Positions 15,706 to 23,033 of a DNA stretch of 30,314 nt are shown piece by piece. The stretch is from contig JBJENW010000004.1 of NCBI GenBank assembly GCA_051880395.1, positions 1-30,314 of the forward strand. The letters are read 5' to 3'. The stretch is from JBJENW01 sp051880395. Its GTDB lineage: Bacteria; Bacillota; Clostridia; Lachnospirales; Lachnospiraceae. The position numbers and the translations under genes were made by a program. The notes beneath the pieces are model-generated. The model saw nothing but the letters and a program-made list of their open reading frames with translations, searched no databases and was not told where the DNA came from. Every line of letters begins with the position of its first letter. Position 1 is the first letter of the stretch.

Positions 15706-16911
15706 ATGCATACAAACATCGTGATCACACGTCAGAAAAGTCCGTTTTATCAGTCGTCGAAAGAGTATATTATCACTTCGATGTTTGAAGATGATTTGAT
15801 GTGTGAAGTGAATTGTGAAAATACACAAGAGGAATCCCTGCTTGGAAATATCTATATTGGAAAAGTAAAAAATATTGTAGAAAATTTAAATGCTGCTTTT
15901 ATTCAGATCAGCAAAGATCAGATCTGTTATTATTCATTGGATGAATGTCATCATCCGATTTATGTACACAAATCGAAGAAAAAAAAATTGGCAGTAGGGG
16001 ACGAACTTTTGGTTCAGGTAGTCAAAGAAGCAGTGAAAACGAAAGATCCGGTTGTTACGACAAATCTTACATTTTCGGGAAATTATGTGATTCTTTCTAC
16101 GGAAAATACAACGATCGGTGTTTCGAACAAACTGAATGCCGCGGAGAAAAAAAGACTAAAAGAATTGTTTGCACCGCTGAAATCAGAGGAATATGGCTTT
16201 ATCGTTCGTACAAATGCCCGCCATGCTTCAGAAGAGGAGTTGTCAGCAGAAGCGGCGTATTTGATCGAGGAATATAAAAATCTGACACAAACAGCCGTGC
16301 ATCAAACCTGTTTTTCCTGTATCAGACATACCGAGCCGCAATATCTGCAACAGATCCGAAGTGCATATAGCGATACTTTGAAACAGATTCAGACGGACGA
16401 TGCAGAAATATATGAAACAATTCGTGCATATCTGGAAAAGGAAAACCCAAATCTGCTGCCAAAACTTATTTTTTATGAGGATTCTATGCTCTCGCTTTCT
16501 GCCCTGAAAAACATTCGGGGAAATCTGGAAAGCGCTTTAAAAGAGCGCGTCTGGCTGAAATCCGGTGCAAATCTGGTCATTCAGCCGACAGAAGCATTGA
16601 CGGTGATCGATGTTAACAGTGGAAAAAATATTGTGAAAAAGAATCCGCAGGAAAATTTTAAAAGAATCAATTTAGAAGCAGCAAAAGAGATTGCGCATCA
16701 GCTTCGGCTGCGCAATATCTCCGGTATCTGCATCGTTGATTTTATCGATTTGGAAGGGAAAGATGCACAGCAGGAACTGATTCATTTTTTGATCCAGGAA
16801 TTAAAAAAAGATCCGGTACCGACCACTTTTGTAGAAATGACAAAGCTCGGTCTGGTCGAGATCACAAGAAAAAAAGTACGGAAAAGCTTATATGAACAGT
16901 TGAAAGCATAA
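15706..16911 (+). CDS. rng: Ribonuclease E/G family protein (RNase G-like)
   Basis: A 401-residue endoribonuclease-type protein with an N-terminal S1-like region (residues about 45-125, starting LLGNIYIGKVKNI), a 5'-sensor/RNase H-like middle part (GFIVRTNA near 164-171), and the DNase I-like catalytic core. Metal and catalytic residues are present: D302 and N304 in TVIDVNSGK, D345 in CIVDFIDLEG. The sequence ends just after GLVEITRKKVRKSLYEQL, so the zinc-link Cys pair (CPxCxG type) found right after this motif in most RNase E/G proteins is absent. It may therefore not form the usual zinc-linked dimer. It lies 34 bp after hisIE and directly before the L21 operon promoter. Confidence 0.88.
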   Translation: MHTNIVITRQKSPFYQSSKEYIITSMFEDDLMCEVNCENTQEESLLGNIYIGKVKNIVENLNAAFIQISKDQICYYSLDECHHPIYVHKSKKKKLAVGDELLVQVVKEAVKTKDPVVTTNLTFSGNYVILSTENTTIGVSNKLNAAEKKRLKELFAPLKSEEYGFIVRTNARHASEEELSAEAAYLIEEYKNLTQTAVHQTCFSCIRHTEPQYLQQIRSAYSDTLKQIQTDDAEIYETIRAYLEKENPNLLPKLIFYEDSMLSLSALKNIRGNLESALKERVWLKSGANLVIQPTEALTVIDVNSGKNIVKKNPQENFKRINLEAAKEIAHQLRLRNISGICIVDFIDLEGKDAQQELIHFLIQELKKDPVPTTFVEMTKLGLVEITRKKVRKSLYEQLKA

Positions 16912-16984
16912 ACATATCCCTTCTGGTTGAAATTTGTTACAGCACACTAGCCAAAAAGTAGAGGTCGCTTTTTTGAAAAAAGTC

Positions 16985-17013
16985 TTGACAAGTGAAAGAC
17001 CATTGAGTATAAT
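16985..17013 (+). promoter_or_regulatory. Consensus sigma-A promoter of the rplU-rpmA operon
   Basis: TTGACA (16985-16990) and TATAAT (17008-17013) are both perfect, with a 17-bp spacer. This is the strongest promoter in the window and fits the need for ribosomal protein genes. The start of transcription is expected near 17020. Confidence 0.9.
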
Positions 17014-17019
17014 GTAGAC

Positions 17020-17094
17020 ATATGCCGCTCAGTGAGGTAAAAGTCTGCTTGAAAGCAGCACCATAACTGGCGAGTAATGATAATAGGAGGTGCC
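17020..17094 (+). ncRNA. Candidate L21 (rplU) leader
   Basis: The short leader between promoter and rplU ends in a CTGGCGAGTAATGATAAT stretch just before AGGAGG, which resembles, from memory, the end of the L21 leader element known upstream of rplU in Firmicutes. It also has a hairpin CTGC/GCAG (about 17045-17058) around a TTGAAA loop, and GCC...GGC pairing that could close a longer stem. The L21 leader is thought to be a ribosomal protein-controlled element. The identity is not proven without a covariance-model search. Confidence 0.5.
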
Positions 17095-17097
17095 ATG

Positions 17098-17403
17098 ATG
17101 TACGCAATTATAGCAACAGGTGGTAAACAGTACAAAGTATCCGAAGGCGATATCATTACCATTGAAAAGCTTGGCGTAGATGCCGGTGAAACCGTTACAT
17201 TTGATAACGTAATCGCAGTAAACGACAATGGATTAAAAGTTGGAGACGACGTAAAATCCGCTACAGTAGAAGCTTCTGTAGTAAAAGAAGGAAGATCTAA
17301 GAAAGTTATCGTTTACAAATATAAGAGAAAAACCGGTTATCACAAGAAGAACGGTCATAGACAGTGCTTCACCCAGGTGAAAATCGAAAAGATTAATGCG
17401 TAA
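17098..17403 (+). CDS. rplU: 50S ribosomal protein L21
   Basis: Large-subunit protein L21, 101 residues, beginning MYAIIATGGKQYKV and ending in KRKTGYHKKNGHRQCFTQVKIEKI, the conserved C-terminal rRNA-contacting segment. Two adjacent ATG codons are possible (17095 and 17098). AGGAGG at 17085-17090 gives 7-base spacing to the second, which I prefer, and the family usually starts MYAII. Start of the rplU-prp-rpmA operon, behind the consensus promoter and leader. Confidence 0.97.
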   Translation: MYAIIATGGKQYKVSEGDIITIEKLGVDAGETVTFDNVIAVNDNGLKVGDDVKSATVEASVVKEGRSKKVIVYKYKRKTGYHKKNGHRQCFTQVKIEKINA

Positions 17404-17422
17404 TCGATCGTAAGGTATTGTT

Positions 17423-17752
17423 ATGGTTACAATAACGATCTGGAGAAATAAGGACAATGCATATTGTGGGTTTGATTGCACCGGTCATGCTGGTTTTGCA
17501 GATCAAGGGCAGGACATTGTCTGTGCGGGTGTTTCGGCACTCGTCATCAACACTATAAATTCTTTTGCAACCCTGACAAAAGAAAAGTTTTCAACTGATT
17601 CAAACGAAGAAGATGGAATGATTTCTTTTCGGTTAGAAAAGCCGGGGACACATGATGCACAATTACTTTGTGGATCGCTTGTAGTTGGACTTCAGGGGAT
17701 TCAGAATTCTTATGGTGATGAATTTTTACAATTAACATTCAAGGAGGTGTAA
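17423..17752 (+). CDS. prp: Ribosomal-processing cysteine protease Prp
   Basis: Cysteine protease that removes the N-terminal extension of L27, a step needed for ribosome assembly in Firmicutes and some other bacteria. The 109-residue protein carries GHAGFADQGQDIVCAGVSAL, with the catalytic pair H22 and C34, at exactly the numbering of the Staphylococcus aureus enzyme. The matching substrate is the next gene product. The gene sits between rplU and rpmA, its canonical location (formerly ysxB). Its ribosome binding site is weak (AAGGT), which may keep the level well below that of L21 and L27. Confidence 0.96.
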   Translation: MVTITIWRNKDNAYCGFDCTGHAGFADQGQDIVCAGVSALVINTINSFATLTKEKFSTDSNEEDGMISFRLEKPGTHDAQLLCGSLVVGLQGIQNSYGDEFLQLTFKEV

Positions 17753-17755
17753 CCT

Positions 17756-18040
17756 ATGATGACTATGAACCTTCAGTTTTTTGCTCATAAAAAAGGAATG
17801 GGTTCTACAAAAAACGGTAGAGATTCCGAGTCTAAGAGATTAGGAGCAAAAAGAGCAGACGGACAGTTTGTAAAAGCTGGAAATATTTTATACAGACAGC
17901 GTGGAACAAAGATTCATCCAGGTACGAACGTTGGAATCGGCGGAGATGATACATTGTTTGCTTTAACAGATGGAATTTTACGTTTCGAAAGAAAAGGTAG
18001 AAACAAAAAAGTTGCTTCTGTTTATCCAGTAGCTGAATAA
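17756..18040 (+). CDS. rpmA: 50S ribosomal protein L27 with cleavable N-terminal extension
   Basis: Large-subunit protein L27, 94 residues. The chain starts MMTMNLQFFAHKKGMGSTK; Prp is expected to cut after F9 to expose AHKKG, whose mature N-terminus reaches the peptidyl transferase centre. The extension length of nine residues and the NLQFF motif match the known S. aureus case. AAGGAGGT (17741-17748) is seven bases from the first ATG, and the prp stop codon overlaps this interval. A terminator follows immediately. Confidence 0.97.
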   Translation: MMTMNLQFFAHKKGMGSTKNGRDSESKRLGAKRADGQFVKAGNILYRQRGTKIHPGTNVGIGGDDTLFALTDGILRFERKGRNKKVASVYPVAE

Positions 18041-18047
18041 TGAAACC

Positions 18048-18081
18048 AATAGACTCGACTTTCAGCCGAGTCTATTCTTTT
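18048..18081 (+). terminator. Rho-independent terminator after rpmA
   Basis: AATAGACTCG (18048-18057) and CGAGTCTATT (18067-18076) form a 10-bp stem with a 9-nt loop, followed by CTTTTATCT. The T-run is short, so some read-through into obgE is plausible; no separate obgE promoter was found. Confidence 0.75.
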
Positions 18082-18111
18082 ATCTAAAAAATCTGGAAAT
18101 GAGGTGAAATT

Positions 18112-19398
18112 ATGTTTGCAGACAGAGCAAAGATTTTTATCCGTTCAGGAAAAGGCGGAAACGGACATGTCAGCTTTCGACGTGAGAAGTATGTGCCGAA
18201 CGGCGGACCGGATGGCGGAGATGGCGGAAAAGGCGGTGACGTCATTTTCCTTGTGGACGAAGGTCTGAATACACTGACGGATTTTCGACATAAATATAAA
18301 TTTAGCGCTGAAAATGGTGAAGAGGGCGGAAAAAGAAATTGTCACGGAAAAAATGGCGCTGATTTGATTTTAAAAGTTCCGCCTGGAACAATCATCAAAG
18401 ATGCGGCTTCCGGAAAGGTAATTGCAGACATGTCCGGAGAAAACAAACGCCAGGTAATTTTACGCGGTGGGCGTGGTGGACAAGGAAATCAGCATTATGC
18501 GACGGCGACAATGCAGGCACCGAAATATGCACAGCCGGGAAAAGATGCCATGGAATTAGAAGTAGTGTTGGAATTGAAGGTAATTGCTGATGTCGGTTTG
18601 GTGGGATTTCCGAATGTTGGAAAATCAACCTTACTTTCCCGAGTGACTAACGCGCAGCCGAAAATTGCAAACTATCATTTTACGACATTGAGTCCGAATC
18701 TCGGTGTGGTGGATTTAGATGGTGGAAAAGGGTTTGTCATTGCCGATATCCCGGGATTGATTGAAGGTGCATCTGAGGGGGTTGGTCTTGGACATGAATT
18801 CCTGCGCCATATTGAGCGGACAAAAGTGATCATTCATATGGTAGATGCGGCGTCTGTGGAAGGACGTGATCCGATTGCGGATATTTATGCGATCAACAAA
18901 GAAATGGAAGCGTATAACCCGGAACTGTTAAAAAAACCGCAGGTCATTGCTGCAAATAAGATTGATGCTATTTACGGGGACGAAAATGAAACGATTCAAA
19001 AACTGCGTGAGACATTTGAGCCGGAAGGGATTTTGGTATATCCGATTTCGGCTGTCAGCGGAAAAGGGTTGAAAGAATTGCTATATAAAGTAAGTGATCT
19101 TCTAAGTCATATGAAGGAAGAACCGGTGATTTATGAGCAGGAATTTTTCCCGGAATTAGAGCAGTTTTCAAATGAAACGTATACGATTACTTATGATGAG
19201 TCGGATGGTGTCTATGTTGTGGAAGGACCAAAGATTGAAAAGATGCTTGGGTATACCAATATTGATTCGGAAAAAGGATTTTTATTTTTCCAGAATTTCT
19301 TAAAAACACAGGGAATCATCGAAGCATTAGAGGAAGCCGGAATCCAGGAAGGTGATACGGTTCGAATGTATGAGTTAGCTTTTGATTATTATAAATAG
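18112..19398 (+). CDS. obgE: GTPase Obg/CgtA
   Basis: Obg is an essential large GTPase acting in 50S ribosome assembly, stress response and, in sporulating Firmicutes, sporulation onset. It has three parts: the glycine-rich Obg fold (residues 1-158, with GGPDGGDGGKGGDV), the GTPase domain with G1 GFPNVGKS (165-172), TT at 191-192, DIPGL (212-216), the NKID motif and SAVSGKG, and a C-terminal OCT domain (about 350-428). 428 residues is the normal Firmicutes size. GAGGTGA gives a proper ribosome binding site. Confidence 0.97.
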   Translation: MFADRAKIFIRSGKGGNGHVSFRREKYVPNGGPDGGDGGKGGDVIFLVDEGLNTLTDFRHKYKFSAENGEEGGKRNCHGKNGADLILKVPPGTIIKDAASGKVIADMSGENKRQVILRGGRGGQGNQHYATATMQAPKYAQPGKDAMELEVVLELKVIADVGLVGFPNVGKSTLLSRVTNAQPKIANYHFTTLSPNLGVVDLDGGKGFVIADIPGLIEGASEGVGLGHEFLRHIERTKVIIHMVDAASVEGRDPIADIYAINKEMEAYNPELLKKPQVIAANKIDAIYGDENETIQKLRETFEPEGILVYPISAVSGKGLKELLYKVSDLLSHMKEEPVIYEQEFFPELEQFSNETYTITYDESDGVYVVEGPKIEKMLGYTNIDSEKGFLFFQNFLKTQGIIEALEEAGIQEGDTVRMYELAFDYYK

Positions 19399-19412
19399 AA
19401 AGGGTGCAAACT

Positions 19413-19703
19413 ATGACTAGTAAGCAACGTGCTTATTTATCCGGATTAGCAAGCAATCTAAATCCAATCTTTCAGATTGGAAAAGCAAGCTTGACACCGG
19501 ATCAGATCACAGCTTTTGATGAGGCGTTAGAAAAACGCGAATTGATCAAAATTGCTGTTTTAAAAAATTGTCTGGATGATCCGCGTGCAATTGCGGAGAT
19601 GATCGCAGAGCGTACGCATTCGCAGGTTGTACGTGTGATCGGGAAAAAGATTATTATCTATCGCCAGGCAAAGAAAAATCCACAAATTGAATTACCAGAA
19701 TAA
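19413..19703 (+). CDS. yhbY: YhbY-family (CRM domain) RNA-binding protein
   Basis: A 96-residue single CRM-domain protein of the YhbY/YqeI family, associated with pre-50S ribosomal particles. The pattern is LTSKQR-like start (MTSKQRAYLSGLA), IFQIGKASLT, and a C-terminal GKKIIIYR motif. A GTG at 19404 opens the frame earlier but lies within the AAAGGG ribosome binding site; the ATG at 19413 is the better start and gives the family N-terminus. Located between obgE and nadD, as in many Firmicutes. Confidence 0.93.
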   Translation: MTSKQRAYLSGLASNLNPIFQIGKASLTPDQITAFDEALEKRELIKIAVLKNCLDDPRAIAEMIAERTHSQVVRVIGKKIIIYRQAKKNPQIELPE

Positions 19704-19717
19704 AGGCGGGATAAAAA

Positions 19718-20353
19718 ATGAAACAGGAACAGGAAATGCCGACGAAAGTCGGTATTATGGGAGGCACATTTGATCCGGTACACTACGGACATCTGTTGAT
19801 CGCAGAAAATGCACGTATACAGTTCGGATTGGAGAAAGTGTTATTTATTCCAACCGGACAGTCTCCACACAAAGATGATGCTCGAATCACAGATAGCAAA
19901 AAGCGATGTGAAATGCTAAAACTGGCACTGGAGGATAATCCGTTTTTTCAGTTGTCTACGGTGGAATTAGAGCGAAATGAAACAAACTATACGTATCGGA
20001 CCGTACAGTATTTTCGTCAGACTTATGTGAATACCAAATGGTACTTTATCATGGGGGCGGATTCCCTGTTTCAGTTTCATACATGGAAACATCCGGAACA
20101 GATTTTACAAAATGCAACGATATTGGCGGCAGTTCGTGATGAAAAGAATCTGCCGGAATTAGAAGAGCGAATGGCGTATCTGACAGATGCGTACGGAGGA
20201 GAAATTTATCCGCTTCAAACTCCGAATTTTTCCATCTCATCTCATGAAATACGAAAACGGATAGAGGAGGGGGCATCGATTCGCTACCAGCTTCCTGATT
20301 CAGTGCGGAATTATATTGAAAAGAATCACCTATATTGTAAACGTTCATTCTGA
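19718..20353 (+). CDS. nadD: Nicotinate-nucleotide adenylyltransferase (NadD)
   Basis: Converts nicotinate mononucleotide plus ATP to deamido-NAD. The 211-residue protein carries GGTFDPVHYGHL (residues 15-26) with the HxGH catalytic element, and the C-terminal SISSHEIRKRI, an ISSTxIR variant with His in place of Thr. MGADSLFQFHTWKHPEQIL corresponds to the family's GxDxxxxxxxW segment. AAAGGCGGG precedes ATG. Followed by yqeK and rsfS, a standard Firmicutes cluster. Confidence 0.96.
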   Translation: MKQEQEMPTKVGIMGGTFDPVHYGHLLIAENARIQFGLEKVLFIPTGQSPHKDDARITDSKKRCEMLKLALEDNPFFQLSTVELERNETNYTYRTVQYFRQTYVNTKWYFIMGADSLFQFHTWKHPEQILQNATILAAVRDEKNLPELEERMAYLTDAYGGEIYPLQTPNFSISSHEIRKRIEEGASIRYQLPDSVRNYIEKNHLYCKRSF

Positions 20354-20377
20354 CTTGTAAAAATGGGAGGATTACGG

Positions 20378-20965
20378 ATGAAAGATACCATGAAAAAAAT
20401 AAAAAAAGCACTCAAAAAAGAATTGGAAAAAGACCGCTATGAGCATACACTTGGTGTGATGTACACTGCAGGTGCACTGGCAATGGCAAATGGTAGTGAT
20501 ATTGAGCAGGCAATGCTGGCAGGGTTGCTGCATGACTGCGCCAAGTGCATTCCGAATGAAACCAAGCTCTCAATGTGTAAAGAAAATCACATTGCACTTA
20601 CCGATGCGGAAAAAGAAAATCCATTTTTGATTCATGCAAAATTAGGGGCTTTTTTAGCAGAAGCGACTTATGGTGTGAAAGATACGGAAATCTGTCACGC
20701 GATTTCAGTGCACACAACGGGAGCACCTGCGATGAATCTGCTTGATAAGATCATTTTTGTAGCAGATTATATCGAACCAAATCGCGACAAGGCGGTTCAT
20801 TTAAAGGAAATTCGTCAGCTTGCATTTGCAGATTTAGATCAAGCGGTTCTTTTTATTTTAAAAGATACGTTAGAATATCTGGATCGTGGAAGTCGCGCGA
20901 TCGACCCTATGACAAAGCAGACGTATGAGTACTATGAAGAATATTTAAAACAACGGGAAAAATAA
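20378..20965 (+). CDS. yqeK: HD-domain hydrolase YqeK (bis(5'-nucleosyl)-tetraphosphatase-type)
   Basis: A 195-residue HD-superfamily phosphohydrolase; YqeK proteins have been shown to split Ap4A symmetrically. Metal-binding residues are visible: H23 in RYEHTLGV, the HD pair H52-D53 in LLHDCAK, H86 in IHAKLGA, and D130 in IFVADYIEPNRD. An in-frame ATG at 20363 lies in front of the ribosome binding site, while GGGAGG (20365-20370) stands seven bases before the ATG at 20378, which I take as the start. Confidence 0.94.
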   Translation: MKDTMKKIKKALKKELEKDRYEHTLGVMYTAGALAMANGSDIEQAMLAGLLHDCAKCIPNETKLSMCKENHIALTDAEKENPFLIHAKLGAFLAEATYGVKDTEICHAISVHTTGAPAMNLLDKIIFVADYIEPNRDKAVHLKEIRQLAFADLDQAVLFILKDTLEYLDRGSRAIDPMTKQTYEYYEEYLKQREK

Positions 20966-20990
20966 AACCCTGTTTGGAAAGGAGCAGTTT

Positions 20991-21347
20991 ATGAGTCTGA
21001 CGGCAAAAGAACTTGCAAAAATTGCTTATGAGGCATTAGCTGATAAAAAGGCGGAAGATATTACAGTATTAGATATTAGCGAAATTTCAACAATTGCGGA
21101 TTATTTTGTGATCGCAAGCGGGTCTAGCCCAAACCAGTTGCAGGCAATGATTGATTCTGTTGAGGAAGCAATGTATAAAGCCGGATGCGCGGATAAAAAA
21201 CTGGAAGGAAATCGAAATTCCAGCTGGATTCTGATGGATTATGATGATATCATTGTACACGTCTTTTCAAAAGAGGATCGCTTATTTTATGATCTGGAGC
21301 GAATCTGGAAAGACGGTAAAGAGATTTCATTTGAAGAACTCAAATAG
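20991..21347 (+). CDS. rsfS: Ribosomal silencing factor RsfS
   Basis: RsfS binds L14 on the 50S subunit and blocks joining with 30S, reducing translation on nutrient shortage. The 118 residues have the DUF143 hallmarks: ISTIADYFVIASGSS, NSSWILMDYDDIIVHVF and a closing FYDLERIWKDG. GAAAGGAG precedes ATG. It is the last gene of the obg-to-rsfS block and is followed by a terminator shared with the opposing lexA-like gene. Confidence 0.97.
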   Translation: MSLTAKELAKIAYEALADKKAEDITVLDISEISTIADYFVIASGSSPNQLQAMIDSVEEAMYKAGCADKKLEGNRNSSWILMDYDDIIVHVFSKEDRLFYDLERIWKDGKEISFEELK

Positions 21348-21374
21348 AGAATGCAGAACAGAAGAAAAAGTATA

Positions 21375-21415
21375 AAAAAGAACAAAGCAGGCAATCGCGT
21401 TGCTTTGTTCTTTTT
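21375..21415. terminator. Bidirectional terminator between rsfS and the lexA-like gene
   Basis: AAAAAGAACAAAGCA (21375-21389) pairs perfectly with TGCTTTGTTCTTTTT (21401-21415) around an 11-nt loop. The A-run on one side and T-run on the other give a U-tail for transcripts from either direction. It lies two bases from the stop of the reverse-strand gene. Confidence 0.9.
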
Positions 21416-21416
21416 A

Positions 21417-22100
21417 TTATTGTAAAATGGCTGTGGCATGTTCTGGAGTTTCTTCTTTTTCTTTGCCGGCAGAAACTGCATCTGGAAAGAAATGAAATGT
21501 GCCGGTTACCTTTCCGATCAATGATGTTTCTGCAGCGGGGAATGTCGGAAATGCAACATCCGTTTCGCTGCGAAAATAGGAACGTCCATTTTCGATACAA
21601 TAGGTACGGACGAACAACTGATCCTCATAAGCGACAACTGCAAAATCATCTTCCTGTAAAGGCAGTGCCTGATTGACTAAAACATAACTGCCAGAGAATA
21701 TGCCTGCATTCTTCATCGTGTCGTCTGTTACCTGTAAGAAAAAACAACCATCGGTTGGAGCGTATTCGACCGGAATTGGAAAATAGTTTTCAATATTTTC
21801 GTCTGATAAAAGAGGCAGTGTAAAGTTTTTATTTTCGAGAATCGGGATGTTTTTTATTTCGCGTTTTGGGAGTTGAAATGTGTCTTCGACTAGTTCGATC
21901 GCACGTGGCTTAGTGGAATCTTTTCGGATAAATCCATTACGTTCTAATGCTTCTAAATGTGCGTGAACAGAAGAAGTTGATTTCAACTCTACAGCCTGGC
22001 AAATTTCCCGAATCGTAGGCGGATAACCATGCTGAAGGATTTCCTGTTTGATGAAATTTAATATTTCTTCTTGTTTTTTGCTGATTTTGCGGGTTTCCAT
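21417..22100 (-). CDS. LexA-like repressor with degenerate autocleavage domain
   Basis: The N-terminal winged helix (residues 1-70) is a good Firmicutes LexA DNA-binding domain: KQEEILNFIKQEI, GYPPTIREICQAV, STSSVHAHLEALERNGFI, KPRAIEL. The S24-type C-terminal domain (about 84-205) is clearly homologous (ENIENYFPIP, VTDDTMKNAGIFSG, DDFAVVAYED) but key residues have changed. The position of the scissile Ala-Gly holds F93-T94, the nucleophile Ser (GDSM) is T128 (DDTM), and the general-base Lys is R165 (FVRTY). There are also about 22 extra residues at the C-terminus. It should bind DNA and dimerise, but RecA-stimulated self-cleavage looks lost. The start at 22100 has GAGAAAGGA upstream; an upstream TTG at 22118 falls in the ribosome binding site region. 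Whether another LexA exists elsewhere is unknown. Confidence 0.9.
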   Translation of the reverse strand: METRKISKKQEEILNFIKQEILQHGYPPTIREICQAVELKSTSSVHAHLEALERNGFIRKDSTKPRAIELVEDTFQLPKREIKNIPILENKNFTLPLLSDENIENYFPIPVEYAPTDGCFFLQVTDDTMKNAGIFSGSYVLVNQALPLQEDDFAVVAYEDQLFVRTYCIENGRSYFRSETDVAFPTFPAAETSLIGKVTGTFHFFPDAVSAGKEKEETPEHATAILQ

Positions 22101-22144
22101 AGATGTTCCTTTCTCCAAAACGTTTTATAAAAAAGACTTTTACC

Positions 22145-22173
22145 ATTATAGCACATACATTTTTAAAAGGCAA
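22145..22173 (-). promoter_or_regulatory. Promoter of the lexA-like gene
   Basis: On the reverse strand, TTGCCT (22168-22173) and TATAAT (22145-22150) are 17 bp apart, giving a start near 22138. A perfect 10-bp palindrome AAAACGTTTT (22117-22126) lies in the leader. Confidence 0.7.
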
Positions 22174-22186
22174 CGACGGATTCGTT
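22172..22186. promoter_or_regulatory. Candidate operator between divergent lexA-like and plsC promoters
   Basis: AACGA-CGGAT-TCGTT is a 15-bp inverted repeat. It overlaps the -35 box of the lexA-like promoter and ends four bases before the -35 box of the divergent plsC promoter. The position suits a repressor controlling both. It is not the usual Firmicutes SOS box (CGAACN4GTTCG), though it shares the CGA/TCG core. Confidence 0.4.
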
Positions 22187-22190
22187 ATAC

Positions 22191-22219
22191 TTGAAAAATT
22201 ATAGATTATTTCGTATAAT
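22191..22219 (+). promoter_or_regulatory. Promoter of plsC
   Basis: TTGAAA (22191-22196), 17-bp spacer, TATAAT (22214-22219), about 30 bases before the plsC start codon. A GCAAGGAGAG ribosome binding site follows. Confidence 0.75.
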
Positions 22220-22248
22220 GGGAAAGAAAAGCAAGGAGAGAAAAGAAA

Positions 22249-23010
22249 ATGTTCAAATTAATTTATGTTATTTTTCGTAATTTATTTCGTGCACCTTATA
22301 TGATTCCACGTATGAATTATGAAGGACAGCATCCGGAAAAATTTGATGAGAAAACACGTTATGCACTGGTACAGTATACGATTTATTTGATGCAAAAAAC
22401 AGCAAAGATTTCTACGATCAGCTTCGGAGAGGATAATCTGCCAAAAGAAGGTGGTTACGTAATGATTCCGAATCATCAGGGGAAATATGATGCACTTGGA
22501 ATTATGAGCACGCATAAAGAACCTTGCACGTTTGTGATGGATAAGGCAAAATCACATACAATTCTGGTAGGAGAATTTGTTGACCTTGTACAGGGAAAAC
22601 GGCTGGATAAAAAAGATGTGCGCCAGGCGATGAGAATTATCAATCAGGTTGCAAAGGATGTGAAAAACGGGAAAAAATATATTTTGTTTCCGGAAGGCGG
22701 ATATAAATTTAATAATAAAAATGTTGTCACAGATTTTAAAGCGGGAAGCTTTAAGAGTGCAGTAAAAGCAAAAGCACCGATCGTTCCGGTCGCGTTAATT
22801 GATTCTTACAGAGCCTTTAACAGCTTTGATATCGGACCGGTAGTTACGCAGGTGCATTATTTGAAACCTCTTTATTATGAGGATTACAAAAATTTAAAGA
22901 CGATGGAGATTGCCGAAGAGGTAAAGCAGAGGATTGAAAGGGCGATTGAGGAGAATTTGTATCGAACGCATCCACAACATTGCAAAAAAGGAATATTCCA
23001 TAAACGGTGA
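22249..23010 (+). CDS. plsC: 1-acyl-sn-glycerol-3-phosphate acyltransferase-like protein (PlsC family)
   Basis: Membrane-associated acyltransferase of phospholipid synthesis, expected to convert lysophosphatidic acid to phosphatidic acid. The HX4D motif is H76-QGKY-D81 in IPNHQGKYD, and the second block is ILFPEGGYKF (the usual FPEGTRS, here without TRS). The 253-residue length is normal and the N-terminus (residues about 1-20) is hydrophobic and basic. PIVPVALIDSYRAF is block IV. Strong AAGGAG ribosome binding site. The variant FPEGG and the HQGKYD block mean the acceptor could differ from the classic substrate. Confidence 0.88.
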   Translation: MFKLIYVIFRNLFRAPYMIPRMNYEGQHPEKFDEKTRYALVQYTIYLMQKTAKISTISFGEDNLPKEGGYVMIPNHQGKYDALGIMSTHKEPCTFVMDKAKSHTILVGEFVDLVQGKRLDKKDVRQAMRIINQVAKDVKNGKKYILFPEGGYKFNNKNVVTDFKAGSFKSAVKAKAPIVPVALIDSYRAFNSFDIGPVVTQVHYLKPLYYEDYKNLKTMEIAEEVKQRIERAIEENLYRTHPQHCKKGIFHKR

Positions 23011-23033
23011 AAAAAGCGAAAAAGAGGACGATT

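Noticed and set aside
16912..16980. Terminator after the RNase E/G gene
   Set aside because: A T-run at about 16970-16975 exists, but no stable stem precedes it. The rplU promoter follows, so transcription may simply run through.
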